From positions 2,170,001 to 2,234,000 of the forward strand of contig CBDCBH010000003.1 in NCBI GenBank assembly GCA_965214235.1: a DNA stretch of 64,000 nt, read 5' to 3'. A program made the translations under genes and the position numbers. The notes under the pieces are model-generated. The model saw only the letters and a list, made by a program, of their open reading frames with translations. It had not been told where the DNA came from and searched no databases. The DNA is from Ilyomonas sp965214235. Its GTDB lineage: Bacteria; Bacteroidota; Bacteroidia; Chitinophagales; Chitinophagaceae. How positions within the stretch are numbered: the stretch's first letter is position 1; each line of letters begins with the position of its first letter. Shown piece after piece: positions 9,405 to 17,798 of this stretch.

Positions 9405-10508
9405 TTATAAAATTTTCATTAGCCATTCGCCCAAAAAATAACCGGCACCTGCAACGCCAAAACCTACCAGCAACATTTCCCATCCGCTTTTCCATAAACT
9501 CTTGCCTGTAAAAATACTGCGGGCAGCCCCTACAGCAAAATGGGTAATCATTGCAAAAGAAAAAGATAGCCAGATTGCTATTTTGCCACTGGTAAATAAC
9601 AAAGGAATCACCGGGATTACAGCGCCAATAGCGGTAGCAAGCCCTGTAACCCAAGCTTCTTTCAAAGGGCTGATTTCGGAAACGCTAATGCCTAACTCTT
9701 CTCTTACCTGTTCCTCCAAAGCTAGCTCAGGATTTTGCATGATGTTTTTTGCCATGCTCAAAGCCTTATCGCTGTCAATGCCTTTGCTTTCATATACGGC
9801 TGTTAGTTCTTCGGTTTCCAGTTCGGGCATCAGCAGTATTTCATCCGCTTCCATTAGGCGTTCTTTTTCATACACTTCCTTTTCGCTTTTCGCCGCCAGG
9901 TAACCCGAAGAGGCCATAGACAGCGCATCTGCTAAAGCGCCTGCCAGGCCGCTTAATAAAATAATATGCGCTCCAGTTCCGGCGCCAATTACACCGGCAA
10001 GTAATCCGAAATTGGCAGTAAGCCCGTCGTTAAATCCATACACCACGTTGCGAAGCATTCCGCCTGATTCGGTGCGGTGCCACGGTTCGGCAGTGGTGTT
10101 TGTCATGATACCCAATTCGCCTGCATGCAATGCGCTGTCGCGGGCAAGCTGCAAAGCAAGGTTTTTTGTTTTGCTGTCTAAAGAAGATTTGTATAAACTG
10201 AGATAAGATTTTACTTCAGTACTTTCTTCTTTTTGCATCCAGCCAAGCAACAACTTACTGCCTACATATTTTTGAGCTGCCACCATCAGTTTTGCTTTAA
10301 GCGAAGGTTGCGGATTGGGAAGTTTTTCGCCTTTATCGTGTAACAGTTTTTCCCATGCGGCAGCATGTTTTTCTTCAATGCCCGAAAGCTTTATAAAAGC
10401 AGCACGCTGTGTTTCGTTTTCTGTTTCAGATGATAATACGTCATAGAGATAAGCGGCATCTACTTCTTCCTGCCAGTACGATTTCCATATTTTGCTTTCG
10501 TTCCTCAT
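9405..10508 (-). CDS. Ferritin-like/VIT1 fusion membrane protein (MbfA-like)
   Basis: This 367-residue fusion has an N-terminal rubrerythrin/ferritin-like helical region (about 1-135). That region carries the acidic metal-ligand pattern (EEVDAAYLYDVLSSE, then EEKHAAAWEKLL). A C-terminal CCC1/VIT1 transporter domain (about 145-367) has the GFNDGLTANFGLLAGVIGAG motif and four to five membrane helices. This architecture matches MbfA-type membrane-bound ferritins, known in alphaproteobacteria as iron exporters, so Fe2+ or Mn2+ export is the likely role. It lies 59 bases downstream of the Nramp gene on the same strand, so the two are probably one transcript. That pairs an importer with an exporter under one metal-responsive control region. 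Confidence 0.88.
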   Translation of the reverse strand: MRNESKIWKSYWQEEVDAAYLYDVLSSETENETQRAAFIKLSGIEEKHAAAWEKLLHDKGEKLPNPQPSLKAKLMVAAQKYVGSKLLLGWMQKEESTEVKSYLSLYKSSLDSKTKNLALQLARDSALHAGELGIMTNTTAEPWHRTESGGMLRNVVYGFNDGLTANFGLLAGVIGAGTGAHIILLSGLAGALADALSMASSGYLAAKSEKEVYEKERLMEADEILLMPELETEELTAVYESKGIDSDKALSMAKNIMQNPELALEEQVREELGISVSEISPLKEAWVTGLATAIGAVIPVIPLLFTSGKIAIWLSFSFAMITHFAVGAARSIFTGKSLWKSGWEMLLVGFGVAGAGYFLGEWLMKIL

Positions 10509-10567
10509 ACTATTCCTTTTATTTCAAACTGCCAACATATTTTATAATCAACAAAATGGTGTATATC

Positions 10568-11923
10568 TTAAAAAAATGTATCGAACAAAAGATAAAGATT
10601 GAGTACGAGGATAATAACCATTACGATCCAAACCAAAAATTTCAAAATTGGTTTGTTGGCAAACTGGCCCATTTTTGCTTTGCTGTTGGTAAACAAAACC
10701 AGTGGTACTACGGCAAAACTTAGTTGCATGGAAAGAATTACCTGGCTTAACACAAGCAAGGAAGACGTTCCGCTTTCACCAAATAACAGCGTTACAATAA
10801 ATGCAGGTATGATGGCTATTAAACGGGTAATTAATCGCCGCAGCCAGGGCTTCAACCGGATGTGCAAAAAACCTTCCATTACAATTTGCCCGGCAAGCGT
10901 TCCGGTTAAGGTTGAATTTTGGCCTGAAGCTAATAAGGCAACGGCAAATAAGGTGCTGGCCAATGTGGTTCCTAACAAAGGTGTCAACAGCTTATGCGCA
11001 TCCATAATATCAGCCACTTCTTTATGTCCGCTGGTATGAAAAGTGGCGGCGGCTACAATTAAAATTGCGGCATTGATAAAGAATGCAATTAATAAAGAAA
11101 CGGTACTGTCGATGGTGGCATACTTAATCGCTTTTTTCTTGCCTTCTATATTGCGTGGATATTTTCGTGTTTGTACGATGCTGCTGTGCAGGTAGAGGTT
11201 GTGTGGCATTACCGTGGCTCCTAAAATACCAATGGCGATATACAACATTGAAGGGTTTGTAATCACCTGCGCCTGCGGTATCAATCCGCTAAGCATAGGA
11301 AAAATTTCAGGTTTTGATTTGATAATTTCAAACCCAAAACAAACCAGGATAACAAATATTAAACCCGCTACAATGCTTTCAATAAGCCGGAATCCTTTGT
11401 ATTGAAAAAAGAGGATTACCAGCACATCCAATGCTGTAATTAAAACGCCCCAGGTAAGGGGAATAAGAAACAGAATATTGATAGCAATGGCAGAGCCAAT
11501 CACTTCGGCAATGTCGCAGGCAGCAATGGCAATTTCACACAGCACCCATAACACAAAACTTACCACGGGGCTGTAATGGTCGCGGCACGCCTGGGCCAGA
11601 TCTCTGCCCGATACAATGCCTAACTTAAGAGCAAGGTGCTGCAAAACAATGGCAAAGAAATTTGAAATAAGAACAACGGAAAGTAAGGTGTAACCAAACT
11701 GCGAACCGCCGGCAATGTCTGTCGCCCAATTGCCGGGATCCATATAACCAACAGCAACCATTAAACCAGGTCCTGTAAAAGCCAGTAATGTTCTCCAGAA
11801 ACCAGCATTTTCGGGCACATTGATAGAAGAATGTACTTCAGGTAAGGATTGAGAAAAATTTTCTTTTCGCCATGCTTTTTTTTCAATAATTATTTCACTG
11901 TCTGCTTCTCTCATTTTATACAA
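10568..11923 (-). CDS. mntH: Nramp-family divalent metal transporter
   Basis: This 451-residue inner-membrane protein has about 11 hydrophobic helices. The signature DPGN metal-binding motif is at 62-65 in helix 1, and the MPHNLYLHSSIVQTR segment carries the MPH motif of helix 6. Nramp proteins co-transport protons with Mn2+ or Fe2+ into the cytoplasm. Two ATGs three codons apart (M1, M4) are possible starts. The upstream gap holds a TTAGA-N4-TCTAA palindrome that matches the one next to the DtxR-family regulator gene, so metal-dependent repression is likely. The ferritin/VIT fusion follows on the same strand. The symbol is by family; the preferred metal is inferred. Confidence 0.93.
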   Translation of the reverse strand: MYKMREADSEIIIEKKAWRKENFSQSLPEVHSSINVPENAGFWRTLLAFTGPGLMVAVGYMDPGNWATDIAGGSQFGYTLLSVVLISNFFAIVLQHLALKLGIVSGRDLAQACRDHYSPVVSFVLWVLCEIAIAACDIAEVIGSAIAINILFLIPLTWGVLITALDVLVILFFQYKGFRLIESIVAGLIFVILVCFGFEIIKSKPEIFPMLSGLIPQAQVITNPSMLYIAIGILGATVMPHNLYLHSSIVQTRKYPRNIEGKKKAIKYATIDSTVSLLIAFFINAAILIVAAATFHTSGHKEVADIMDAHKLLTPLLGTTLASTLFAVALLASGQNSTLTGTLAGQIVMEGFLHIRLKPWLRRLITRLIAIIPAFIVTLLFGESGTSSLLVLSQVILSMQLSFAVVPLVLFTNSKAKMGQFANKPILKFLVWIVMVIILVLNLYLLFDTFF

Positions 11924-11973
11924 TTTATTCCGGTTTACTTTTATAAAGAAACTAAACGAAACTTTGGTTTATT

Positions 11974-12021
11974 CTAACTTAAGATTAAAATAAAGTATAC
12001 AAATAAGTTAGAATATTCTAA
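11974..12021 (-). promoter_or_regulatory. Candidate DtxR/MntR-type operator upstream of Nramp gene
   Basis: A perfect 14-bp palindrome, TTAGAATATTCTAA, lies at 12008-12021, about 85 bases before the Nramp start. It shares TTAGA-N4-TCTAA with the palindrome at 14686-14699. Read on the minus strand, a TTG followed 18 bases later by TAAGTTAG (11974-11981) could be a weak promoter just downstream of the palindrome; that box is one mismatch from TAnnTTTG. The promoter reading is much less certain than the palindrome. Confidence 0.55.
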
Positions 12022-12167
12022 TAAAATCTTAATTGTTGTTGCGCAAATGAAAACACCGGAATATATAGCTGAAAAAAACCTACCGTACATGAAGATTTTC
12101 TTAGTGAAAAACTATTCATTAGAAAATCTTTTTTTACATTACCTAATCTACTTTAAGCAGATTGTTT

Positions 12168-14654
12168 TTAAAATGGTACAATCGCCTTCACACATATATT
12201 TCTACCCATATTATAAATACCCAAGTGTCCGTTCGGCGATTGAGTATAATACTCAAAATATTGCAACCTGCTTAAATGCGACTGATAAGCAGTATTCAAT
12301 ATATTGTTTACTGCTACCTGAAACTGAATTGTTTGACTTTTTGAATAATTCATTTCAATATTGGCGGAAGCATCCCAAAGTATGTAAGCCGTTGTGGGTG
12401 TTTCTGTATTGTTCTCACCGAGGTAACGGTTTTGTGCCAGGTTAATCTCAGCATCTGTTTTTAAGGTTATCTTTTTTATCGCTTTACTTTTGCTGTCAAT
12501 ATCATAATTTAAAGTACTCAACCATCTTGGAGGTGGTATAAATGGCAGGTATTCGCCATCTACACCTGCTTTTGCAAGTTTTGGGTTTTTGTTAAAGCCA
12601 TATACCACAGCAATAGAATTATTTAGGCTGAATGCTTTAAGAGAATTGGGATGAATGTTCAAAGTAGCATTTAACCCATACAATTCTGCATTAGTTTGTT
12701 GAAACTCAAAAGTTTTGTTACCCGGAATAATAACAACAGGATTTCCATTTGCATCAACCTCCTGGTCCTCATAAATATAGTTTTGTATATAGTTATTAAA
12801 AACACTTACACCAAATGAGACCTCGTTATACGTACCGATAACACCGGCATCTTCCTGCAGGCTGAATTCAGGCTTAAGTAGTAAATCGCCTTTATAAACA
12901 ATGTGGGCACCGGGGTCTAATCCATTAGATGCAAGTTCAGTAATATTCGGTGTGCGGTAACCCCTTCCAACGTTAGCCTTTAAGCTGATGTGTTCATTCA
13001 CTTCATAAGTAATTCCAATGCTTCCTGTTATTCCATGCAAATGCAAAGTGAAAGGGCTGAATTGCTGTGTGCCTAGTGTTGAATCCGCCAGGGGAATTTG
13101 CTCATAAAATCCGGAAGCAGGATCAGGTTTAATATACATGGCATCGCCGGTTTCACTGCGATGGTCGTAACGCACACCACCGGCTATTGTCCACGCATCA
13201 TATTTCCATTTACCATACACATAAGCGCCCGCATCAAAAAGATGATACGCGTGAATAGGAAAATCAGTGGCATTTTTATTTGCATTGGTTTGATACATTC
13301 CGGTTACACCAACAGACGGTTCGATATTCAAAAAAGAAGGCGCATTGTATCTAAGTGAGTAATCAACTGTGTTTAAAACAATGTATTCACCAGCCTGATT
13401 AACCTCCGTAGGATGATCAAATTCTCTTCTTATATTTTGCTCATATCCCAACAAGGCATTCATGCTTCCTTTTCCCAAATTGTAAAAGTTATCGGTATAA
13501 ACTCTGTAATCCTGGATGCGCTGGGATAATGGACTGATGTTGTAAGAGTTCAACACATTATCAGGCACCACAGGCCTGTCTTTTATATTGTCAATATTTG
13601 TCTGCAGCACATTTTCCCGTTCTGCTTCGTACACCTGGTAAGTAAATTTACGGGTTAGAGAATCGCGGCTGCCATCAGGTATGCCCTGCCGGTTATCATA
13701 AACGGTTACATTAAAATGCGAATAACCTTTTGCACCATTGTAGCCCATAAAGGCAGAGCCGTTATACATTTTAAAACCAGTGTTATACACACGTCCGTCT
13801 ATTGGATTGGTATAGCTTTTTGCAATACGCTCCGAACCCCGTAAAGCCCACGACCAGTGGGTTTTTGCATAATTAAGTATCAGGCTATTTCCAATCAAAC
13901 CATTGTTGGTTTGGTATTCGGAGAGATACCTGCCATGTATCTTTCCATCTGTGTATTTTGGCAGAGCCGGAAATAAACTTAATACACCGGCAATAGCATC
14001 TGAACCATAGAGCAAACTTGCCGGCCCCTCAATCACCTCTGCCTTATCTATTATATAATCATCCAGCGGCACACCATGCTCATCGCCCCACTGCTGCGTT
14101 TCTACCCTAAGCCCATCGTACAGCGTAAGTACCCTGTTATATCCTAAGCCATTAATAAAAGGTTTGGAAACATTAGGGCCTGTTTTTACAGTTTGCAATC
14201 CGGGCGCATATTTAGCAACGGCATCAATAACATTATTTTCTGACGACTGGTCAATTTGTTTAGTACTGACTGATATAATTGCTATTGAATTTTCTTTTAT
14301 TCTTATTGCTTTTGATGAACCTGAAACAACTACATCGTTTAATGTACCGGTAAGTTGTGTAAGAAAAATTTCATAAAAAGGCTTATCATAAGAAATATCT
14401 ATAGTGTCTGAATTGTATCCAACCGCAGAAAAGATTAGCCTCGTAGAATTGCTTTTTTCCGGAGAGATAATTTTAAAATGCCCTTCAGCATTAGCAATCA
14501 CACCAATTGCAGTATGGGCAATCTTAATATTACAAAATTCGATGGGGTTTTTGGTGTTGGCATCTTTTACTGTTCCACTAATTACTTTTGTCTGTGCATA
14601 AACAGGCAAATACATTACTATTAAAATAAACTGGCTAAGTATATATTGTTTCAT
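12168..14654 (-). CDS. TonB-dependent receptor, predicted metal-complex uptake
   Basis: This 828-residue protein has a signal peptide (cleavage near VYAQ), a CarboxypepD_reg-like domain (about 22-105, VISGTVKDANTKNPIEF), a plug domain (about 125-230, with YDGLRVETQQWGDEHG and YGSDAIAGVLSL) and a beta-barrel ending in F. FecA/CirA-like receptors with this layout import siderophore or other metal complexes. The gene is divergent from a DtxR/MntR-type regulator. A perfect palindrome lies inside a well-formed promoter for the receptor (TTG, 19 bases, TATCTTTG), so repression when metal is plentiful is a strong prediction. Together with the Nramp gene downstream, it offers a two-membrane uptake path. 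The actual ligand is unknown. Confidence 0.93.
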   Translation of the reverse strand: MKQYILSQFILIVMYLPVYAQTKVISGTVKDANTKNPIEFCNIKIAHTAIGVIANAEGHFKIISPEKSNSTRLIFSAVGYNSDTIDISYDKPFYEIFLTQLTGTLNDVVVSGSSKAIRIKENSIAIISVSTKQIDQSSENNVIDAVAKYAPGLQTVKTGPNVSKPFINGLGYNRVLTLYDGLRVETQQWGDEHGVPLDDYIIDKAEVIEGPASLLYGSDAIAGVLSLFPALPKYTDGKIHGRYLSEYQTNNGLIGNSLILNYAKTHWSWALRGSERIAKSYTNPIDGRVYNTGFKMYNGSAFMGYNGAKGYSHFNVTVYDNRQGIPDGSRDSLTRKFTYQVYEAERENVLQTNIDNIKDRPVVPDNVLNSYNISPLSQRIQDYRVYTDNFYNLGKGSMNALLGYEQNIRREFDHPTEVNQAGEYIVLNTVDYSLRYNAPSFLNIEPSVGVTGMYQTNANKNATDFPIHAYHLFDAGAYVYGKWKYDAWTIAGGVRYDHRSETGDAMYIKPDPASGFYEQIPLADSTLGTQQFSPFTLHLHGITGSIGITYEVNEHISLKANVGRGYRTPNITELASNGLDPGAHIVYKGDLLLKPEFSLQEDAGVIGTYNEVSFGVSVFNNYIQNYIYEDQEVDANGNPVVIIPGNKTFEFQQTNAELYGLNATLNIHPNSLKAFSLNNSIAVVYGFNKNPKLAKAGVDGEYLPFIPPPRWLSTLNYDIDSKSKAIKKITLKTDAEINLAQNRYLGENNTETPTTAYILWDASANIEMNYSKSQTIQFQVAVNNILNTAYQSHLSRLQYFEYYTQSPNGHLGIYNMGRNICVKAIVPF

Positions 14655-14672
14655 TACTAAAGTTTAGTAACG

Positions 14673-14710
14673 CAAAGATATATTGTTAGATTAATCTAAC
14701 AATTACTGTA
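14673..14710 (-). promoter_or_regulatory. Promoter of TonB receptor with embedded DtxR-type operator
   Basis: On the minus strand the sequence reads TTG, a 19-base spacer, then TATCTTTG (14673-14680), which is the Bacteroidota -33/-7 promoter form. A perfect 22-bp palindrome (14682-14703, core TTAGATTAATCTAA) covers the -33 box and the spacer, so a bound repressor would block RNA polymerase. The regulator gene is divergent and starts 53 bases beyond it, so autoregulation is also possible. Confidence 0.75.
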
Positions 14711-14755
14711 ATAGAAATAAAATTTATTATTTTGGGAAAAAATATATTTTTGAAA

Positions 14756-15412
14756 ATGAATTCTCTTACAGAAGAAAACTATTTAAAGGCATTATTTAAT
14801 ATAAGTAATGAAACCGGAGAAGTAAATGTTGCGGAGCTTTCTAAGCATCTTGATATAAAAATGCCGACTGTAACCAGCATGATGAAAAAACTTTCTGAAA
14901 AAAAATTAGTTCATTATGAAAGTTATAAGCCTCTGAAGTTAACCGATAAAGGAAAGAAAGAAGCAGCTTTAATTATTCGCAAGCATCGCCTAACAGAAAT
15001 GTTCCTGGTAGAAAAGATGAAGATAGGATGGGAAGATGTACATGATATTGCAGAACAGGTAGAACACATAAAATCGCCGGTTTTCTTTGAAAAAATGGAT
15101 GAATTGCTTGGCTATCCAACAGTTGATCCACACGGCTCACCTATACCCGACAAAAATGCAAAGATTGTATTGAAAGCGTACAATAAATTAAGTGAGTGTG
15201 CGGCTGGCGAAACGGTACTGCTTGCTGCTGTAATTCATACATCTTCTGATTTTCTTAAATTCCTGAATAAACATGAATTGCATCTTGGTATAAAAATCAA
15301 GATCAAATCCATAGAATCTTTTGATAAGTCTATAACTGTAAGCTACGGCAAGCATCCAACAGAAATTTTAAGCAATACCGTTTGTGAAAGGTTGCTGGTA
15401 GAAAAAAGTTAG
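14756..15412 (+). CDS. DtxR/MntR-family metal-dependent transcriptional repressor
   Basis: This 218-residue regulator has three parts: a winged-helix domain (about 1-70; NVAELSKHLDIKMPTVTSMMKKL is the recognition region), a metal-binding/dimerisation domain (about 72-140, HRLTEMFLV, EHIKS, DPHGSPIP), and a C-terminal FeoA/SH3-like domain (about 150-215). With Mn2+ or Fe2+ bound, members repress metal uptake genes. The flanking palindrome TTAGATTAATCTAA is similar in form to known DtxR-class operators. A TTG start at 14732 would add eight unconserved residues; the ATG at 14756 begins exactly at the family N-terminus. Its targets are probably the divergent TonB receptor and the Nramp-VIT unit. 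Confidence 0.93.
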   Translation: MNSLTEENYLKALFNISNETGEVNVAELSKHLDIKMPTVTSMMKKLSEKKLVHYESYKPLKLTDKGKKEAALIIRKHRLTEMFLVEKMKIGWEDVHDIAEQVEHIKSPVFFEKMDELLGYPTVDPHGSPIPDKNAKIVLKAYNKLSECAAGETVLLAAVIHTSSDFLKFLNKHELHLGIKIKIKSIESFDKSITVSYGKHPTEILSNTVCERLLVEKS

Positions 15413-15499
15413 CTTTTTTTGAGAGCCCCACCCACCACACTCGCAGGCTGCCAGCGAATGTCTTTGACCAGCACCTGACCGGAACGTTGCGGCACCAAA
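15413..15499. other. Short GC-rich insert-like segment
   Basis: About 80 bases starting at 15421 are clearly richer in GC than both flanks. Read on the minus strand they form an open, protein-like frame of about 38 codons (15409-15525, including VPQRSGQVLVKDIRWQP). I do not recognise it. It abuts the decayed endonuclease, and both may have arrived or been rearranged together. Confidence 0.35.
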
Positions 15500-15510
15500 T
15501 ATTCCAGTGA

Positions 15511-15905
15511 AATGACCACAACAGTATTTCAGGTATTGGTTTGGAGTTTGTAAATGATAATGTTAGATATATTGTAAACATAAAATCAGGACCTAAATGG
15601 CATAACAGAAGCCAAAGAGATAAAAGGCCTCATAAGTTTCCGCCTAAAGGAACCGATTATTTCAAATATTGCGGACAAAAATTTCGGGAATTTATGTCAG
15701 GCGACAGTGAACTGTTTATAAAAATAATAGAGCCTATAGGGCATCGCATCGGGCGAAAGAATAAAACGACGATTTTATGTAGTCTTATGCTCAAATAATT
15801 AATAAGTTTACAAAAGAATTTGCTGATACATTTTGCAAGGATGATGGTTCCATTAATTGGGAAAATTTAGTAAAATATAATTCTGTAATAGGTTCTAGTA
15901 AATAA
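15511..15905 (+). pseudogene. Decayed type II restriction endonuclease (PmeII-like) C-terminus
   Basis: The first piece (15511-15741) reads GIGLEFVNDNVRYIVNIKSGPKWHNRSQ in two stretches, which keeps the conserved IKSGP catalytic-core motif. It continues with YFKYCGQKFREFMSGDSELF and IIEPIGH. A duplicated CATCG (15742-15746, 15747-15751) shifts the frame. The homologous text resumes as HRAKE, is interrupted by TAA (15762) and TAG (15780), and ends with SYAQIINKFTKEF...INWENLVKYNS up to the stop at 15905. The N-terminal half of the enzyme and its methyltransferase are absent. Several independent lesions mean this is real decay and not a single sequencing error. The family assignment is from memory of the IKSGPNWGNSSQ and CGQ.FWE..SG patterns. 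Confidence 0.8.
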
Positions 15906-15934
15906 TAGAATGTCTTCATTCTAACCAACACCTC

Positions 15935-17557
15935 ATGCACAACACCATTCTTTTATATCTCATTTTATTGCTCCTTATTTTGTTTCTTGTAATGCTGGCG
16001 CGGAAGCTGAAAATAGCATATCCTATTGTGCTGGTGTTAGGCGGGCTGGTCATTTCTTTTTTCCCCATACTGCCTAACATTAGCATTGAGCCAGACGTCA
16101 TCTTTGTTATTTTTTTGCCGCCCTTGCTGTACGAAGCCGCCTGGCAGGTTTCGTGGAAAGAGTTTTGGAAATGGCGCAGAGTAATTGGTGTGTTTGCGTT
16201 TTTAATTGTGCTCATTACGTCATGTGTTGTGGCTTACATATCTCGCAGTCTTATTCCAGGGTTCACACTATCATTGGGTTTTTTATTAGGCGGTATTGTA
16301 TCGCCGCCCGATGCTGTTTCTGCCACCGCTATTTTTAAAACCATTAATGTTCCCAAACGTATTACCAGCATTGTGGAAGGTGAAAGTTTATTAAACGATG
16401 CAGCCAGTTTAATTGTGTTTCAGTTTGCACTAAAAGCAGTAAATACAGGTAAGTTTGTTTTTAGCCAGGCAGCAGTAAGTTTCTTACTTGTAATTATTGT
16501 GGGTGTGGCCATCGGCCTGGCAGTAGCGATGGTTTTTTATGCTATGCATCGCTGGCTGCCCACTACTGCCAACATGGATATTTTGCTCACGCTGGTTGCG
16601 CCGTATTTTATGTATATTATTGCCGAAGCGTTTCATGTATCGGGCGTGCTGGCGGTAGTAAGCGGCGGCTTGTTTCTCTCTTTGCGAAGGCACGAAATTC
16701 TTAATTATCGCAGCCGCTTTCAAGGCGCAGGCGCATGGTCAATATTAGGTTTTGTTTTAAATGGTTTTGTGTTTATGCTCATCGGTCTTGCCTTGCCAGG
16801 AATAGTAAAAGATTTGGGTAGCGTTAGCCTTCCTCTTGCCATTGGTTATGGGTTATTCATTTCGCTGGTGTTGATTGTTGCCCGTATTTTATGTACGCTG
16901 GGCGGATCTGCATTTACGGTTTTTATCAGTCGTTATATTACAACGGCAGACCCGAACCCGGGCTGGCGTGCACCCATTGTTTTTGGCTGGGCAGGTATGC
17001 GCGGCGTGGTATCGCTGGCAGCAGCTTTGTCCATTCCATTGTACCTGAACAATCATCAGCTATTTCCGCTTCGCGATCTTATTATTTTCATCACTTTTAT
17101 TGTAATCCTTGTTACGCTTGTGTTTCAGGGCTTAACCTTGCCAACGGTAGTAAAATGGATGAAGCTGGAAGAAACCGATTACCCCATATCATTTGAAAAA
17201 CAGGAAATGCTGGTATCAAAAAAATTATCAGCCGCAGCGATAAATTTTTTAAGCGATAAATACGACGGTAAAACAAAAAATAATCAACTGATAAAAAACC
17301 TACAGCAGCGTTATCAAACCGATATAGAAATGCTCGATGACGGCGGCGATGCAGAATCTTTATCTAAGGTTGCCGATGGTTCTTTCCCTCAATTTTTTAA
17401 GATAGCAACAGAGTTGTTTGATGAGCAGCGGAAACTGTTGCAGCAGATAAATAAAAAAGCAGAAGTGGATGAAGATGTCGTGAGAAAATACCAGATTCTA
17501 ATTGATATTGAAGAAGAAAGAATAAGGCTTCGCGCCAATGGAGATGCTGAAGAGTAG
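15935..17557 (+). CDS. CPA1-family Na+/H+ antiporter
   Basis: This 540-residue inner-membrane protein has about 12 transmembrane helices in its first 410 residues. It carries the CPA1 signatures GGIVSPPDAVSATAIF and VEGESLLNDAASLIVF, with the acidic residues (PPDA, LND) that bind cations. A hydrophilic, charged C-terminal tail of about 130 residues with coiled-coil character is probably cytoplasmic and regulatory. It exchanges external protons for internal Na+ (or K+) and supports pH and salt homeostasis. It is followed by a gap and then stress-related genes (YciF-like protein, catalase), but no operon link is evident. Confidence 0.92.
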   Translation: MHNTILLYLILLLLILFLVMLARKLKIAYPIVLVLGGLVISFFPILPNISIEPDVIFVIFLPPLLYEAAWQVSWKEFWKWRRVIGVFAFLIVLITSCVVAYISRSLIPGFTLSLGFLLGGIVSPPDAVSATAIFKTINVPKRITSIVEGESLLNDAASLIVFQFALKAVNTGKFVFSQAAVSFLLVIIVGVAIGLAVAMVFYAMHRWLPTTANMDILLTLVAPYFMYIIAEAFHVSGVLAVVSGGLFLSLRRHEILNYRSRFQGAGAWSILGFVLNGFVFMLIGLALPGIVKDLGSVSLPLAIGYGLFISLVLIVARILCTLGGSAFTVFISRYITTADPNPGWRAPIVFGWAGMRGVVSLAAALSIPLYLNNHQLFPLRDLIIFITFIVILVTLVFQGLTLPTVVKWMKLEETDYPISFEKQEMLVSKKLSAAAINFLSDKYDGKTKNNQLIKNLQQRYQTDIEMLDDGGDAESLSKVADGSFPQFFKIATELFDEQRKLLQQINKKAEVDEDVVRKYQILIDIEEERIRLRANGDAEE

Positions 17558-17566
17558 TTTATTTTT

Positions 17567-17670
17567 TGCAGTAAAAGAAAAGCCGCAAAGTTTAATTTCG
17601 CTTCTACATGTTTCTTCGTTTTTGTAGTAAAAGAAAACATCTTCTGTTTGCCCCGCAAAGTTATTTTTTT
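17567..17670 (+). repeat. Degenerate tandem repeat, two units
   Basis: Two related units follow the antiporter gene. Each opens with TG(C/T)AGTAAAAGAAAA (17567 and 17623) and later contains CCGCAAAGTT(T/A) (about 17583 and 17653). The period is about 56-70 bases because the second unit carries extra bases. The rest of the gap to 17798 shows no gene. Confidence 0.4.
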
Positions 17671-17798
17671 CTGATAAAAAGCTGCTATCAAAACAAAGTG
17701 TGATAACAACAAAATATAAAGTTATTACATGCAACCATTTTTTTAATCGCGGCATGAATTTTACGGAAACAAGTTTCTAATTTAAATAGAAAACATCT

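Noticed and set aside
9502..9903. 133-codon plus-strand frame rich in Ser and Ala
   Set aside because: It is the antisense shadow of the VIT domain, whose motifs are clear on the minus strand.
12047..12445. 132-codon plus-strand open frame with an ATG near the Nramp control region
   Set aside because: Most of it is antisense to the 3' end of the TonB receptor gene, its composition is not protein-like, and its start lies in the AT-rich regulatory gap.
15541..15798. 85-codon frame taken as an intact small gene
   Set aside because: It is only one surviving piece of the decayed endonuclease; homologous text continues in another frame past the duplicated CATCG, and the nominal start is an internal TTG.
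17567..17670. Possible CRISPR-like repeat
   Set aside because: There are only two degenerate units with unequal spacing and no cas genes in the window.
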